Shown here: positions 37,939 through 49,785 of the stretch, piece after piece | Numbering within the stretch: the first letter of the stretch is position 1 | How the letters are laid out: the number at the start of each line of letters is the position of its first letter | From: Halalkalibacter suaedae | GTDB taxonomy: Bacteria > Bacillota > Bacilli > Bacillales > Bacillaceae_D | Reading direction: 5' to 3' | Assembly: GCF_017939705.1 (NCBI RefSeq) | Contig: NZ_JAGKSQ010000014.1 | Location: forward strand, 1-56,829 | DNA: 56,829 nt | Position numbers and translations under genes: made by a program | The notes under the pieces: model-generated | Database searches by the model: none | What the model saw: only the letters and a program-made list of their open reading frames with translations | Told to the model about the DNA's origin: nothing

Positions 37939-38205
37939 TTATGCTTTTATAACTGTCGAATCAATACCTTCTTCACAAAGCATTAGTTCAACTGTTTCCG
38001 TAAGAATATCAGCATAGCTGTAAGAAACACGCTCAAATGCATTCTGTTGTTCATCGAGTTTCACGATAAACACTGAAGGGTATGTTTCTTCAAGTAGACC
38101 TGATCGCTCAGATGTTTTCCTACGACCACCGTTCGCTTTAATCGTGATTCTCTTCCCAACATTTGCATCTAACGCACGCTTAATATCAATCAACGTTTTC
38201 GCCAT
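37939..38205 (-). CDS. veg: Veg protein
   Basis: Veg is a small, highly expressed protein; in B. subtilis it stimulates biofilm gene expression by opposing SinR. The 88-residue protein matches the family: [19 protein letters not shown], then [14 protein letters not shown] and [17 protein letters not shown] at 38205 is chosen over GTG at 38223 because GAGGTG precedes it and it matches the family start. It has a strong promoter and a large 3' hairpin. Confidence 0.95.
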   Translation of the reverse strand: MAKTLIDIKRALDANVGKRITIKANGGRRKTSERSGLLEETYPSVFIVKLDEQQNAFERVSYSYADILTETVELMLCEEGIDSTVIKA

Positions 38206-38232
38206 TAGGACACCCCACCTCACTGTATAATC

Positions 38233-38261
38233 AGTATACCACAGTCAACAAATTTCGTCAA
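38233..38261 (-). promoter_or_regulatory. veg promoter (sigma-A)
   Basis: Minus-strand -35 TTGACG (38256-38261) and -10 TATACT (38233-38238) with a 17-nt spacer. The region upstream is A/T rich, consistent with an UP-like element. Confidence 0.78.
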
Positions 38262-38408
38262 ACAAACAAAAAATTATAACAAGCGGACAAGAACATTGTC
38301 AATTATTTTGACAAAATTCAAACAATGTAAAATTTCTACCAATTCATACTTAGTATGACAAGTCCGACAATTAATATGTAAATAAATTGAAATTTGTTCT
38401 TAATTAAG

Positions 38409-38453
38409 AAAAAAACTTCTAAAAGATCTCAATTTTGGACCTTTTAGAAGTTT
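38409..38453 (-). terminator. Rho-independent terminator after yabG
   Basis: Perfect 13-bp arms AAACTTCTAAAAG (38413-38425) and CTTTTAGAAGTTT (38441-38453) are followed on the minus strand by TTTTTTCTT. Confidence 0.88.
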
Positions 38454-38458
38454 ACACA

Positions 38459-39319
38459 TTAAGAATTAAATTTCATCGGCATTCCACGTCTCATGACTCC
38501 CTTTGTTTCAATACCACCTAACCCTTTTTCTCCAGTAATCGTGCTACGGAGAACATCAGATAGACTCACCCGATCCATAAAGGAGGTCAAACTCACTCTT
38601 GAGGCAATATAGACTGGATCCAATGCATGAATATTGATTCGGTCTGGTGAACTAGCGAAATTCGCTCCTGCTTTAATTAGGGACTCAAAATGTGATTGAC
38701 ATGCCCCAGCAAAAATAATCAAATCATCACGATTCCAGGAATGTTTCCTGGCAATCCGAACACACTCTGCAAAGTACTTTGTGTTTCGATACGTTCGTAC
38801 ATCGTGATCATCGCCTCTAGATTTTAAGAGAGCATCATGGCCAGTTACAACAACAATGTCAGGCTGAACCATTTCGAGCAAGGATCCTATTTGCTCTGGC
38901 ATCTCCCTTTCATGTAGATGAACCCCATATACCGGCACTCCTAGTTTTTCATAGAGATCTGTACACTTCTTTAAATAGAGCCCATCACCATCTATATGCA
39001 AGACTCTCCCACGTAATTCAAAAAAGTCAGCTTCATTTTTATAACCAGCCGTAACCTCGTATTCGCCTCTCTGTTTCAACAGCTTCGCATCTTGCCTAAA
39101 TAGCTTATATGAATGCTCTTCTAACTCCTTTGCCTGTTTCTCTCGAAGGACACGATCCTCTTCGGAGACAAGGATAATATCCTCAATTGGAGCATCAGCT
39201 AATAAACGCATTTCCTCTCCAACTAATTCAACATAGGTATCACGAACATCAAGCACTCTAAATAATAAATCACAATTATATGACGGGCGAGTGACAATAT
39301 CCCCTTTTTTCAGCTTCAT
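38459..39319 (-). CDS. yabG: Sporulation-specific cysteine protease YabG
   Basis: YabG processes spore coat proteins in the mother cell. The 286-residue protein matches the YabG family: KKGDIVTRPSYNCDLLFRV at the N-terminus, DIVVVTGHDALLK with a candidate catalytic His near 160 and FAGACQSHFESL with a candidate Cys near 208. The end has TGEKGLGGIETKG. ATG at 39319 is chosen (GGAGG at 7 nt). A sigma-K-type promoter lies upstream inside the intergenic gap. Confidence 0.95.
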   Translation of the reverse strand: MKLKKGDIVTRPSYNCDLLFRVLDVRDTYVELVGEEMRLLADAPIEDIILVSEEDRVLREKQAKELEEHSYKLFRQDAKLLKQRGEYEVTAGYKNEADFFELRGRVLHIDGDGLYLKKCTDLYEKLGVPVYGVHLHEREMPEQIGSLLEMVQPDIVVVTGHDALLKSRGDDHDVRTYRNTKYFAECVRIARKHSWNRDDLIIFAGACQSHFESLIKAGANFASSPDRINIHALDPVYIASRVSLTSFMDRVSLSDVLRSTITGEKGLGGIETKGVMRRGMPMKFNS

Positions 39320-39339
39320 TGGCACGCCTCCTCTCCACT

Positions 39340-39367
39340 TAAGTTATGTTTGGAGACGGGCTATTGT
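39340..39367 (-). promoter_or_regulatory. yabG promoter, sigma-K type
   Basis: Minus-strand AC (39366-39367), 17 nt, then CATAACTTA (39340-39348), which fits the sigma-K -10 CATANNNTA. yabG is a sigma-K gene in B. subtilis. Confidence 0.65.
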
Positions 39368-39373
39368 GCTATG

Positions 39374-40803
<1,430 letters not shown>

Positions 40804-40867
40804 TGTTCGCTCCAATCTTTTTCAATCCGATCAACTGTATATGAATAACCACACTGTCTATTATAAC

Positions 40868-40903
40868 TATTTTACATAACAAAAACACAGAGTGATGTTC
40901 ACA
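40868..40903 (-). terminator. Rho-independent terminator after yabE
   Basis: Perfect 12-bp arms AAACACAGAGTG (40873-40884) and CACTCTGTGTTT (40892-40903) are followed on the minus strand by TTTTGTTATG. Confidence 0.85.
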
Positions 40904-40925
40904 CTCTGTGTTTCCAATGAATAGA

Positions 40926-42143
40926 CTACTCAAGGATTGTGATCTTTACAGTTCTCGTACCCCATTTATAGGCATCCGCCTTCGTAGGCATATGGACATC
41001 AATTTTGTTTCCAGATATGGCTCCGCCAGTATCGCCAGCAATTGCTGTACCATATCCCTCTACAAATACTCTTGAACCAAGTGGAATAACTCGAGGATCT
41101 ACAGCAATAACCTTCATATTTCGATTGGTATTAAGATTAATACCAGTCGCTGTAATTCCACTACAACCTGGACAATTAGCTGTATAAGCAGTTGATGTCA
41201 CTGTAATCGTTCTGCCTTTTTTATCTGAAGCACTCGCAGAACTAGTAGGTGCTTTGCTTCTAGATGTTGCTGGGACAGGTTGAGTACCGACAGCCACGAT
41301 ACGGTCTTGACTCTCTTTGACTGTCTCTGTCTTCACAAGTTCTCTAGAAATTTCCACACCATCTTCTAATATCACTTCATAATGCTTATTGATTTGCCCA
41401 GCTTCGCCTGATTGAACAACCTTTTCCTTACCCGTAAGAAGATCGCCATCTTTCCGGGTAACTGTTGCAAAATCAACATTCTCTTCCACCACATCGGTGA
41501 CTTTTTCTACTCGTATCACTTGAATGTCTGTTTCCTCGTCTAGCCTTTCATCTAAAGCTGGCTCCACGCGATCTAGTTCTCCTAATGAAACATTTTCTTT
41601 CTCTAAAAAGTCAGCGACAGTCGTCGAAGTTGTCCATAACTCAAGTTGTTCGCCGTCACTTGTAAGCTCTACTAAGAATGCAGATTCATAGATTATCTCC
41701 ATGTTTTCTGTAATCTCAGTGTCTAACCCAGGCTCAATTAAATCATGTTCTTTATATTGTATATCTAATTGATTTATCAGTTCCTCTACTGTTTTTACCG
41801 TTGTCCAGATAGACTCTTCTTCTCCGTCAATTGTTGCAGCTACTTGCTTCGCTTGAGTCCAAGTCACATCCATCTCGCCAGTAATCTCAGTATCCAAACT
41901 TGGCTCTACTAAATCATGTTCTTTCACTTGCCATTCCTGCTCGAGCATTAGTGCTTCAACAGTTGCAGCATGTGTTTCTATAACGGTCTCTTCACCATCA
42001 ATCATTACTGTTACAGTTGCCTTTGTCGTCTCGTATACAGCGTACGTAATCACGCTCACGAAGAGAATGAGACTTACCAAGGATATGATCCATTTCTTCC
42101 CTAAAATCGCTTTGGGAAGAAACTTAATCCTGTTTACTTCCAT
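40926..42143 (-). CDS. yabE: Cell-wall-associated Rpf/Sps-type protein YabE (3D-domain muralytic enzyme)
   Basis: YabE is an exported resuscitation-factor-like protein acting on peptidoglycan. The 405-residue protein has a basic N-terminus and signal/anchor segment (about 17-38). Three DUF348 repeats (about 40-210), each with DxxxxDxEIxE-like spacing, are followed by a G5 domain (about 215-285) and a C-terminal 3D domain. The latter has SGITATGINL, AVDPRVIPLGSRVFVEGYG and AGDTGGAISGNKIDVHMPT with the catalytic aspartates. The DUF348 part is strongly acidic. B. subtilis YabE has 437 residues. Confidence 0.95.
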   Translation of the reverse strand: MEVNRIKFLPKAILGKKWIISLVSLILFVSVITYAVYETTKATVTVMIDGEETVIETHAATVEALMLEQEWQVKEHDLVEPSLDTEITGEMDVTWTQAKQVAATIDGEEESIWTTVKTVEELINQLDIQYKEHDLIEPGLDTEITENMEIIYESAFLVELTSDGEQLELWTTSTTVADFLEKENVSLGELDRVEPALDERLDEETDIQVIRVEKVTDVVEENVDFATVTRKDGDLLTGKEKVVQSGEAGQINKHYEVILEDGVEISRELVKTETVKESQDRIVAVGTQPVPATSRSKAPTSSASASDKKGRTITVTSTAYTANCPGCSGITATGINLNTNRNMKVIAVDPRVIPLGSRVFVEGYGTAIAGDTGGAISGNKIDVHMPTKADAYKWGTRTVKITILE

Positions 42144-42172
42144 GTTACGCCCTCCTCTTTCTCAACGTCCGA

Positions 42173-42202
42173 ATTATAAACACTGTACCTCCCTCTTGTC
42201 AA
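42173..42202 (-). promoter_or_regulatory. yabE promoter (sigma-A consensus)
   Basis: Minus-strand -35 TTGACA (42197-42202) and -10 TATAAT (42173-42178) are perfect, with an 18-nt spacer, 30 nt upstream of the yabE ATG. The rest of 42203-42369 shows no gene; it contains one 0A-like site TTGTCGAGAA near 42272-42281. Confidence 0.82.
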
Positions 42203-42369
42203 CTAATTATTTTTTGTTTCTGACACATTGACCTCATTATCCATGAAGTTGCATCTAAAATAAACAAAAACTTCTCGACAAGTCCACTCTATGCAAAAAT
42301 GAGATTGTGTAGAACTAGTTCGAATGAATTCCCTATTAGACAAGCCATGCCATAACTCGCTAAAATCTG

Positions 42370-43140
42370 CTAGCGATTTATGCCAAAAAGTCTTATGGCA
42401 TTAGCTGTGGTCTGTCTTGAAATCTCTTCAAAACTCACTTCTTTTAACTCTGCAATTTGTTCAGCTACTAGTTTAACATATGCAGGTTCATTTCGTTTGC
42501 CACGGTACGGGTGTGGAGCCAAATATGGACAATCTGTTTCAATCAATAAACGATCCATCGGTATTTCTTTTGCCACTTGCTTTGGTCTTTTCGCATTCTT
42601 AAATGTAACTGGACCACCTAATGAGATATAAAAATTCATATCTAAGCATTCTCTTGCAATTTCAACACTTCCACCGAAGCAATGCATAATTCCGCCAACC
42701 TCATTAGCTTGCTCTTCTTTTAAAATAGTGACAATGTCTTGATCTGCATCACGATTATGAATGATTATTGGTAATTTCACTTTCTTAGCTAATTGAATCT
42801 GCTTTCTAAATACTTCCTTCTGGATATCCTTAGGTGATTTATCCCAGTGATAGTCCAAGCCCATTTCTCCTAGGGCTACTATTTTTGGATGTGAGGCTAA
42901 GCTCTCAAGCCAATTTAAGTGGTCATCCGTCATGTCAATCGCATCAACCGGATGCCAACCGACTGCCGCATATAATTCATCATATCTTTCGATTAATTCA
43001 AGGGCTTTGTTAATCGTTAGCTCATCAAAACCAACGACAACCATATGCCCAACACCAGCTGCCTTTGCACGTGAAATGACCTCTTCTACGTCATCTGTGA
43101 ATTGTTCAGCATTCAAATGTACATGTGTATCAAATAACAT
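42370..43140 (-). CDS. yabD: TatD family metal-dependent hydrolase (YabD)
   Basis: TatD-family enzymes are metal-dependent DNases; the B. subtilis homologue is reported to act on D-aminoacyl or nucleic acid substrates, so the substrate is uncertain. The 256-residue protein has the N-terminal metal motif FDTHVHLNA, GEMGLDYHWDKS near 92-103, PIIIHNRDAD near 126-135 and LLIETDCPYLAP near 200-211. ATG at 43140 is chosen with AAAGGTG 7 nt upstream. It lies next to metS, the usual arrangement. Confidence 0.94.
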   Translation of the reverse strand: MLFDTHVHLNAEQFTDDVEEVISRAKAAGVGHMVVVGFDELTINKALELIERYDELYAAVGWHPVDAIDMTDDHLNWLESLASHPKIVALGEMGLDYHWDKSPKDIQKEVFRKQIQLAKKVKLPIIIHNRDADQDIVTILKEEQANEVGGIMHCFGGSVEIARECLDMNFYISLGGPVTFKNAKRPKQVAKEIPMDRLLIETDCPYLAPHPYRGKRNEPAYVKLVAEQIAELKEVSFEEISRQTTANAIRLFGINR

Positions 43141-43197
43141 ACTCTTCACCTTTTCTCAATAGTTTCTATTTTACATGCTTGCTACTATTTCTTATGA

Positions 43198-43239
43198 GAG
43201 AAAATAATGACCCAAAAGGAAAAAATATCCTTTTGAGTC
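43198..43239 (-). terminator. Terminator after metS
   Basis: A 12-bp stem with one mismatch/wobble (arms 43209-43220 and 43228-43239) is followed on the minus strand by ATTATTTTCTC. Confidence 0.7.
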
Positions 43240-43246
43240 GCCATTC

Positions 43247-45545
<2,299 letters not shown>

Positions 45546-45562
45546 TTCATTAGTATACCCAA

Positions 45563-45592
45563 AATATACCTAACACAGTCCTCTTCTGTCAA
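45563..45592 (-). promoter_or_regulatory. metS promoter (sigma-A)
   Basis: Minus-strand -35 TTGACA (45587-45592) and -10 TATATT (45563-45568) with an 18-nt spacer. The -35 overlaps the stop codon of the HerA-type gene. Confidence 0.75.
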
Positions 45593-47418
45593 GAACGTGT
45601 ATAAAGTGTTGCAAATGGTGTTTTCTCCTTCTTAATTAAACCATCTTCACTTAAGCGCTCAAGCTCCATTTTCCAGGTCTGTACATCCCAGTTCTTTTTT
45701 GCTTCTTTGTTCAAATTAGTCAAGTGGCTCATGACATTCATCTCCGCCATTGGTAAATAAGGGTCGATCACTTTTAGCAATTCTGCTCTATCCTGATTGT
45801 TCATTTCATCTAACTCGTCAAATGGATTTAATGTGTGTGGACTCGTTGAATGTGCCATCCTAATTCGAATCGCCATCGTTCTCCCCATTATTGCTGATGA
45901 GACGAACACATCTCCTGATCTTAAATAAGGTAGACGTTTCCCTTCCTCATGGGTTAAATCTGTTTCTTCTTTTATCGTCTGAATATCTGTCCCACGAACA
46001 GTCCTAAAGACAAACTTTGTATTTAATTGAGCCGTGATCGTCTCATCGAGTAAAGTAGGTCTCTGTGTAGCAAAAATAAGAAAAACCCCATATTTTCTTC
46101 CCTCTTGGGCAATTTCCTTTAACACTGACTTTGCTGGTGCATCATATCCCTTTGGTGCAAAATTATGAGCTTCATCTGTGACAACGAGAAAAGGTGGGAA
46201 AAACTCTCCTTGTTTTTGCTGTAGCTTCGCATCGCGATACATTCTTCGTTTTCCATAGAGTGCTCCGATTACATAACTCGAAAAGACTTGTAAAAGCCAG
46301 ACTGCTCCCTGGATAACAACCAACTGACCTGCATAAATCCCCTGCTCGATTGCTCGGATATTTTGTTGAAACAAGCCAGCTTGATTAAGACGATGAACAC
46401 GCCATTGTATTCCTTTCACAGAAGCAAGTGGAAGACTACCAAATTGATCAAGTAGCTTCCTAAATAAATTATAGCGTGCTAGTTCATCACGCGACATTCC
46501 ACCATCATTGACAAATGCCTCTACCTTCTGCTTTCCAAGTTCCAACGCCTCTGCCAAGTGAGCGACTCGATCACTGAAGGATTGGTAACTGTCCTTGCGT
46601 TTATGAATTGATTGGATGACATTAACCATTGATTCTGTTAATGAACCGGCTGCCGATAATAATCGCTCGACATCTCTAGTTGATAGTGCAGAGAAATCAA
46701 CACCTACATCTTGTCCAATTTGCACAACAGTATAACGATCTCTGTAGGATTCGCCACTCCCTTCTGCTGCACTTGCTGAGAAGTTCATTTCAAAATGTGG
46801 ATCAAAAACAAGTGTCGGGATTTTAAGCTTCATTAGTTCCTCTAACATCACTCGTAGTCCAAATGACTTCCCTGACCCTGATCCACCGAATACACCAATA
46901 TGAGGATATTGCTGCATTGCTCGAATATCAAAAATAAAAGGAACACCATTTTGAGTTCTTAGTCCATCGTGATCATGAATGTGCAGGAGGTCTGTCAGCT
47001 TTTCTGGTAAGGTGTTATGAATAAAGTCTGTTGATTTGACCTCTCCAAGCACAAGCCCCTGTTCCGGTTCAGCTTTAACAAGGAGGTCTGCAATTTCTTC
47101 AAAATGTGGATGCCTAACATTTGCCCCTGTCTGAATCGGTTGAACGGCTTCTTCAAACAAGCGCACCTTTGCCAGATGGATATCATCGGCTCCAATATCA
47201 TAACCAATTTGCTCTAATGTTTTTAATACTTGGTCATCGGCAATCCCTTTATCAAATCCCATTGGAATGTATCGATTGTAGGAAAAGGTCTCAACAACCT
47301 CACCTTTTGGCTGATAGAGAGATTCATCCTCAATCACAACCATCTCGTTCATCCTAAACTTATGTGATTTGGAAGCTACATACACCTCATGCTGAGTCGT
47401 GACTCCAACAATTTGCAT
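45589..47418 (-). CDS. herA: HerA-type hexameric ATPase/DNA translocase
   Basis: HerA is a FtsK-HerA superfamily translocase that pairs with the NurA nuclease in DNA end processing, best studied in archaea. The 609-residue protein has a small N-terminal HAS-barrel-like domain (about 1-50). Walker A GGSGSGKS is at 178-185 and Walker B VVTDEAHN at 412-419. A sensor-like ATQRPTLLDE lies at 450-459 and FVFRT at 469-473. A helical insertion (about 255-350) separates the halves. It lies 13 nt after the nurA-type gene with AAGGAGGAG before its ATG, so the two form an operon. It is not at this locus in B. subtilis. Confidence 0.88.
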   Translation of the reverse strand: MQIVGVTTQHEVYVASKSHKFRMNEMVVIEDESLYQPKGEVVETFSYNRYIPMGFDKGIADDQVLKTLEQIGYDIGADDIHLAKVRLFEEAVQPIQTGANVRHPHFEEIADLLVKAEPEQGLVLGEVKSTDFIHNTLPEKLTDLLHIHDHDGLRTQNGVPFIFDIRAMQQYPHIGVFGGSGSGKSFGLRVMLEELMKLKIPTLVFDPHFEMNFSASAAEGSGESYRDRYTVVQIGQDVGVDFSALSTRDVERLLSAAGSLTESMVNVIQSIHKRKDSYQSFSDRVAHLAEALELGKQKVEAFVNDGGMSRDELARYNLFRKLLDQFGSLPLASVKGIQWRVHRLNQAGLFQQNIRAIEQGIYAGQLVVIQGAVWLLQVFSSYVIGALYGKRRMYRDAKLQQKQGEFFPPFLVVTDEAHNFAPKGYDAPAKSVLKEIAQEGRKYGVFLIFATQRPTLLDETITAQLNTKFVFRTVRGTDIQTIKEETDLTHEEGKRLPYLRSGDVFVSSAIMGRTMAIRIRMAHSTSPHTLNPFDELDEMNNQDRAELLKVIDPYLPMAEMNVMSHLTNLNKEAKKNWDVQTWKMELERLSEDGLIKKEKTPFATLYTRS

Positions 47419-47431
47419 GAATTTCTCCTCC

Positions 47432-48385
47432 TTAGTACGGTCTATTATTTCGTTTCTGTATAAAGAAACGATGCTTTAATTCTGGATCAATATATTGTTC
47501 AACTAGAGCATCGACAAGTTTATCCGTTACTCTGATTTCACGATCAATCATATCTAACCATAAAGGGATCCCCCGACCACCCATAGGGGTTAATGTTAAT
47601 AATACATTACCAATCTCTTCCTTAAAACTAGCTTGTTCCTCAAGTAAATCAAAGCCGATAATTGCCGGGTCTGAACTTAATCTAGCCCAAACCGACTGGA
47701 GTCCTGCTTTATGCTGAACGGCTTTAACATGAAGTAGCTCATCTTGATGTAAAACACCAAACAGTAGATCACGATCATATGTATAAGGCTGCTTCTTATA
47801 GGAGTGAAACGCCTCTAGAGTAACTAAGTTTTCAGTTGTAATCTCTTCAGATACTCCAACTAGTAGCACTTCATTTTCGAGTGCCTTCTTCCGCAAGCGC
47901 TCCCATTCATCTGGTGCGTCAATACGGTAATGATAAAGGGCTCCGTCCATAATCAGCAGTTTGAGACTTCTTTGTTCTAATAGCTGATATGCTGCTTCAA
48001 GTTCTAATTTTGCTAACATATATGAACGCCAATGTGTAGAACTCTCCTCTTCGTTTTCCTTTTCTAATAATGGGGTATATATATCTGAGGTATGACAACT
48101 AAAGCCTGTCGTTGTTTTAGCTATCGCTTGAAACAGGTAAAGAATATGAGGTGGCTCACCTTTTGTCTGATTAACCGAACCATCAACCGCTGCAATTTCC
48201 TTGCCATTCAACCAAGTCTTCAATGAATCTGTCGAAACTCGATTTAATTTTCGACAATCTGCACTAACAGTTTCAAGTTTTTGTCGAATAATCATTTTTC
48301 CTTCTGTCGAACGGTTATACGTATCCTTTAAAACATCATTAACATTTTTTATTTTTTCTACTAACTCTGGATAAATATGTAGCAT
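47432..48385 (-). CDS. nurA: NurA-type 5'-3' nuclease partner of HerA
   Basis: NurA nucleases resect DNA ends together with HerA. The 317-residue protein has the RNase H-like NurA core. The first catalytic Asp is in AAVDGS (65-70), and a second Asp is in LIMDGALYHYR (144-154). Downstream Asp/Glu-rich segments (FDLLEEQASFKEE, WLDMIDRE) could complete the site. Length and motifs fit bacterial NurA. It is the first gene of the nurA-herA pair, divergent from abrB. Activity is inferred from family membership. Confidence 0.82.
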   Translation of the reverse strand: MLHIYPELVEKIKNVNDVLKDTYNRSTEGKMIIRQKLETVSADCRKLNRVSTDSLKTWLNGKEIAAVDGSVNQTKGEPPHILYLFQAIAKTTTGFSCHTSDIYTPLLEKENEEESSTHWRSYMLAKLELEAAYQLLEQRSLKLLIMDGALYHYRIDAPDEWERLRKKALENEVLLVGVSEEITTENLVTLEAFHSYKKQPYTYDRDLLFGVLHQDELLHVKAVQHKAGLQSVWARLSSDPAIIGFDLLEEQASFKEEIGNVLLTLTPMGGRGIPLWLDMIDREIRVTDKLVDALVEQYIDPELKHRFFIQKRNNRPY

Positions 48386-48436
48386 TCCACATTTTCCCTC
48401 CCTGTCTAAACATGGCGTTTTAACAACATTTTTTTG

Positions 48437-48473
48437 AAAATGGAAAAAAATTAACTACAAAATGGAAAAAAAT
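48437..48473 (+). repeat. Two direct repeats upstream of abrB (candidate AbrB sites)
   Basis: AAAATGGAAAAAAAT occurs twice, at 48437-48451 and 48459-48473, 22 bp apart (two helical turns). A further TGGAA lies at 48487-48491. AbrB prefers bipartite TGGNA motifs, so these may serve AbrB autorepression and could also affect the divergent nurA promoter. Confidence 0.55.
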
Positions 48474-48475
48474 AA

Positions 48476-48504
48476 TTGACTTGTTTTGGAAACGCTGATA
48501 ATCT
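48476..48504 (+). promoter_or_regulatory. abrB promoter
   Basis: TTGACT (48476-48481) is followed by TAATCT at 17 nt (48499-48504) or GATAAT at 15 nt (48497-48502). Either way initiation would fall just upstream of the 0A boxes. Confidence 0.6.
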
Positions 48505-48521
48505 AAGAAAAGAAAGAAATA

Positions 48522-48538
48522 TGTCGAATATTGACTAA
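48522..48538 (+). promoter_or_regulatory. Tandem 0A boxes (Spo0A repression sites) in the abrB leader
   Basis: A perfect 0A box TGTCGAA (48522-48528) is followed 10 bp later by TGACTAA (48532-48538). The spacing and position downstream of the promoter match the Spo0A repression site of B. subtilis abrB. Confidence 0.82.
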
Positions 48539-48572
48539 AAAACTGTAACGAGTCTGAGAGGAGACTATATAT

Positions 48573-48863
48573 ATGAAATCTACTGGTATTGTTCGTAAAG
48601 TTGATGAACTTGGTCGTGTCGTTATTCCAATTGAACTTCGTCGTACACTAGATATTGCTGAGAAGGACGCACTAGAAATTTACGTTGATAATGATCGTAT
48701 TATTTTAAAGAAGTACAAGCCTAATATGACTTGTCAAATTACTGGTGAAGTATCTGACGAAAACCTTTCAATTGCTAATGGCAAAATCATCTTGAGCCCA
48801 CAAGGTGCACAAGAGATTATTAAGGATCTTCAAGAATATCTAACACGCACAACAAACGCTTAA
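48573..48863 (+). CDS. abrB: Transition-state regulator AbrB
   Basis: AbrB represses stationary-phase and sporulation genes during growth. The 96-residue protein is very close to B. subtilis AbrB: MKSTGIVRKVDELGRVVIPI and KDALEIYVDNDRIILKKY in the N-terminal DNA-binding domain, and the tetramerisation part from about 55 on. Cys 54 in NMTCQITGE is conserved. AGAGGAG stands 9 nt before the ATG. It is the only plus-strand gene, as in B. subtilis where abrB faces opposite to metS. Confidence 0.98.
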   Translation: MKSTGIVRKVDELGRVVIPIELRRTLDIAEKDALEIYVDNDRIILKKYKPNMTCQITGEVSDENLSIANGKIILSPQGAQEIIKDLQEYLTRTTNA

Positions 48864-48882
48864 TTATAGCTTTTTATAGTTT

Positions 48883-48924
48883 GGTGTTTCGACAGGATCT
48901 ATTCCTATCGAAACACCTTTTTTC
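48883..48924 (+). terminator. Rho-independent terminator after abrB
   Basis: Arms GGTGTTTCGACAGG (48883-48896) and CCTATCGAAACACC (48904-48917) with one mismatch are followed on the plus strand by TTTTTTCTT. It ends abrB against the convergent rsmI. Confidence 0.88.
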
Positions 48925-49785
48925 TTATTCTTGATGGTAGATCGCATACACTTCTCTTTTAGGAATTTTTCGTTCAACTGCTACTAGTTTTATCGCATCC
49001 TTTGAGGACTTTTCTGCATCAATATAATGATTAACATGCTCTAAAATAGTCAGTCTCTCCCACCATTGTTCCTGCTCTTCAATGTCGTTTGCTCCTTCAA
49101 CCACTAAACAAAATTCACCTTTTATTTTGCCGGTCTCACACCAAGTCATCGCCTCTTCTAATGTACCCCTTTGATATTCCTCATACCTTTTCGTTAGCTC
49201 TCGACAGATGGTTATTTTTCGATTACCAAATACGTTAAGCATTGCTTCAAGTGCCTCTTTGATTCGATGCGGGGATTCATAAAAAAGCAGAGTCGCATCC
49301 AGCTTCTTTAACTGCTCTAATCGTTCACGTCGTCGTTTAGATTGTCTAGGTAAAAAACCAATAAATTGAAAAGCTTCAGTTGATAAACCGGAGGCAACTA
49401 AGCTTGTTAGGGCAGCGTTAGCACCTGGTAAAGAGATAACAGGTAGGTTCTCGTTAATTGCTTCTCGAACCAATTCTTGGCCAGGGTCAGAAATCGCTGG
49501 CATTCCTGCATCACTTACTAGAGCAACGTTCTTGCCAGCTTTCACTTCTTCAATTAATTTTGGTCCACTCATTGTCTTATTGTGCTCATGATAACTAACG
49601 AGAGGGGATGAGATATCAAAATGGTGGAATAATTTCATTGTCTGTCGAGTATCTTCTGCTGCGACAACATCCGCTTCCTGAAGAATACGGACAGCACGAA
49701 ATGTCATATCCTCTAAATTACCTATAGGTGTAGGAACAAGGTATAGAGCTCCTTTTTCATTTGTAAAGCTATTTTGCTGCTTCAT
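48925..49785 (-). CDS. rsmI: 16S rRNA (cytidine1402-2'-O)-methyltransferase
   Basis: RsmI 2'-O-methylates C1402 in the ribosomal decoding centre. The 286-residue protein has the SAM/tetrapyrrole methylase fold: GALYLVPTPIGNLEDMT at the N-terminus, AAEDTRQTMKL, VSDAGMPAISDPG and SLPGANAALTSLVASGL. It overlaps trmN6 by 17 nt. The yazA gene that separates these two in B. subtilis is absent. Confidence 0.97.
   Translation of the reverse strand: MKQQNSFTNEKGALYLVPTPIGNLEDMTFRAVRILQEADVVAAEDTRQTMKLFHHFDISSPLVSYHEHNKTMSGPKLIEEVKAGKNVALVSDAGMPAISDPGQELVREAINENLPVISLPGANAALTSLVASGLSTEAFQFIGFLPRQSKRRRERLEQLKKLDATLLFYESPHRIKEALEAMLNVFGNRKITICRELTKRYEEYQRGTLEEAMTWCETGKIKGEFCLVVEGANDIEEQEQWWERLTILEHVNHYIDAEKSSKDAIKLVAVERKIPKREVYAIYHQE

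Noticed and set aside
42272-42281. 0A-like box TTGTCGAGAA upstream of yabE
   Set aside because: It is one base off consensus and about 70 nt upstream of the -35. A chance match in AT-rich DNA is likely.
42361-42378. Terminator after yabD (TCGCTA / TAGCGA)
   Set aside because: The 6-bp stem overlaps the stop codon and has no T-run on the minus strand.
45589-48385. HerA-NurA as part of a mobile defence island
   Set aside because: No integrase, transposase, tRNA junction or odd composition is seen, and the flanks are core genes in normal order.
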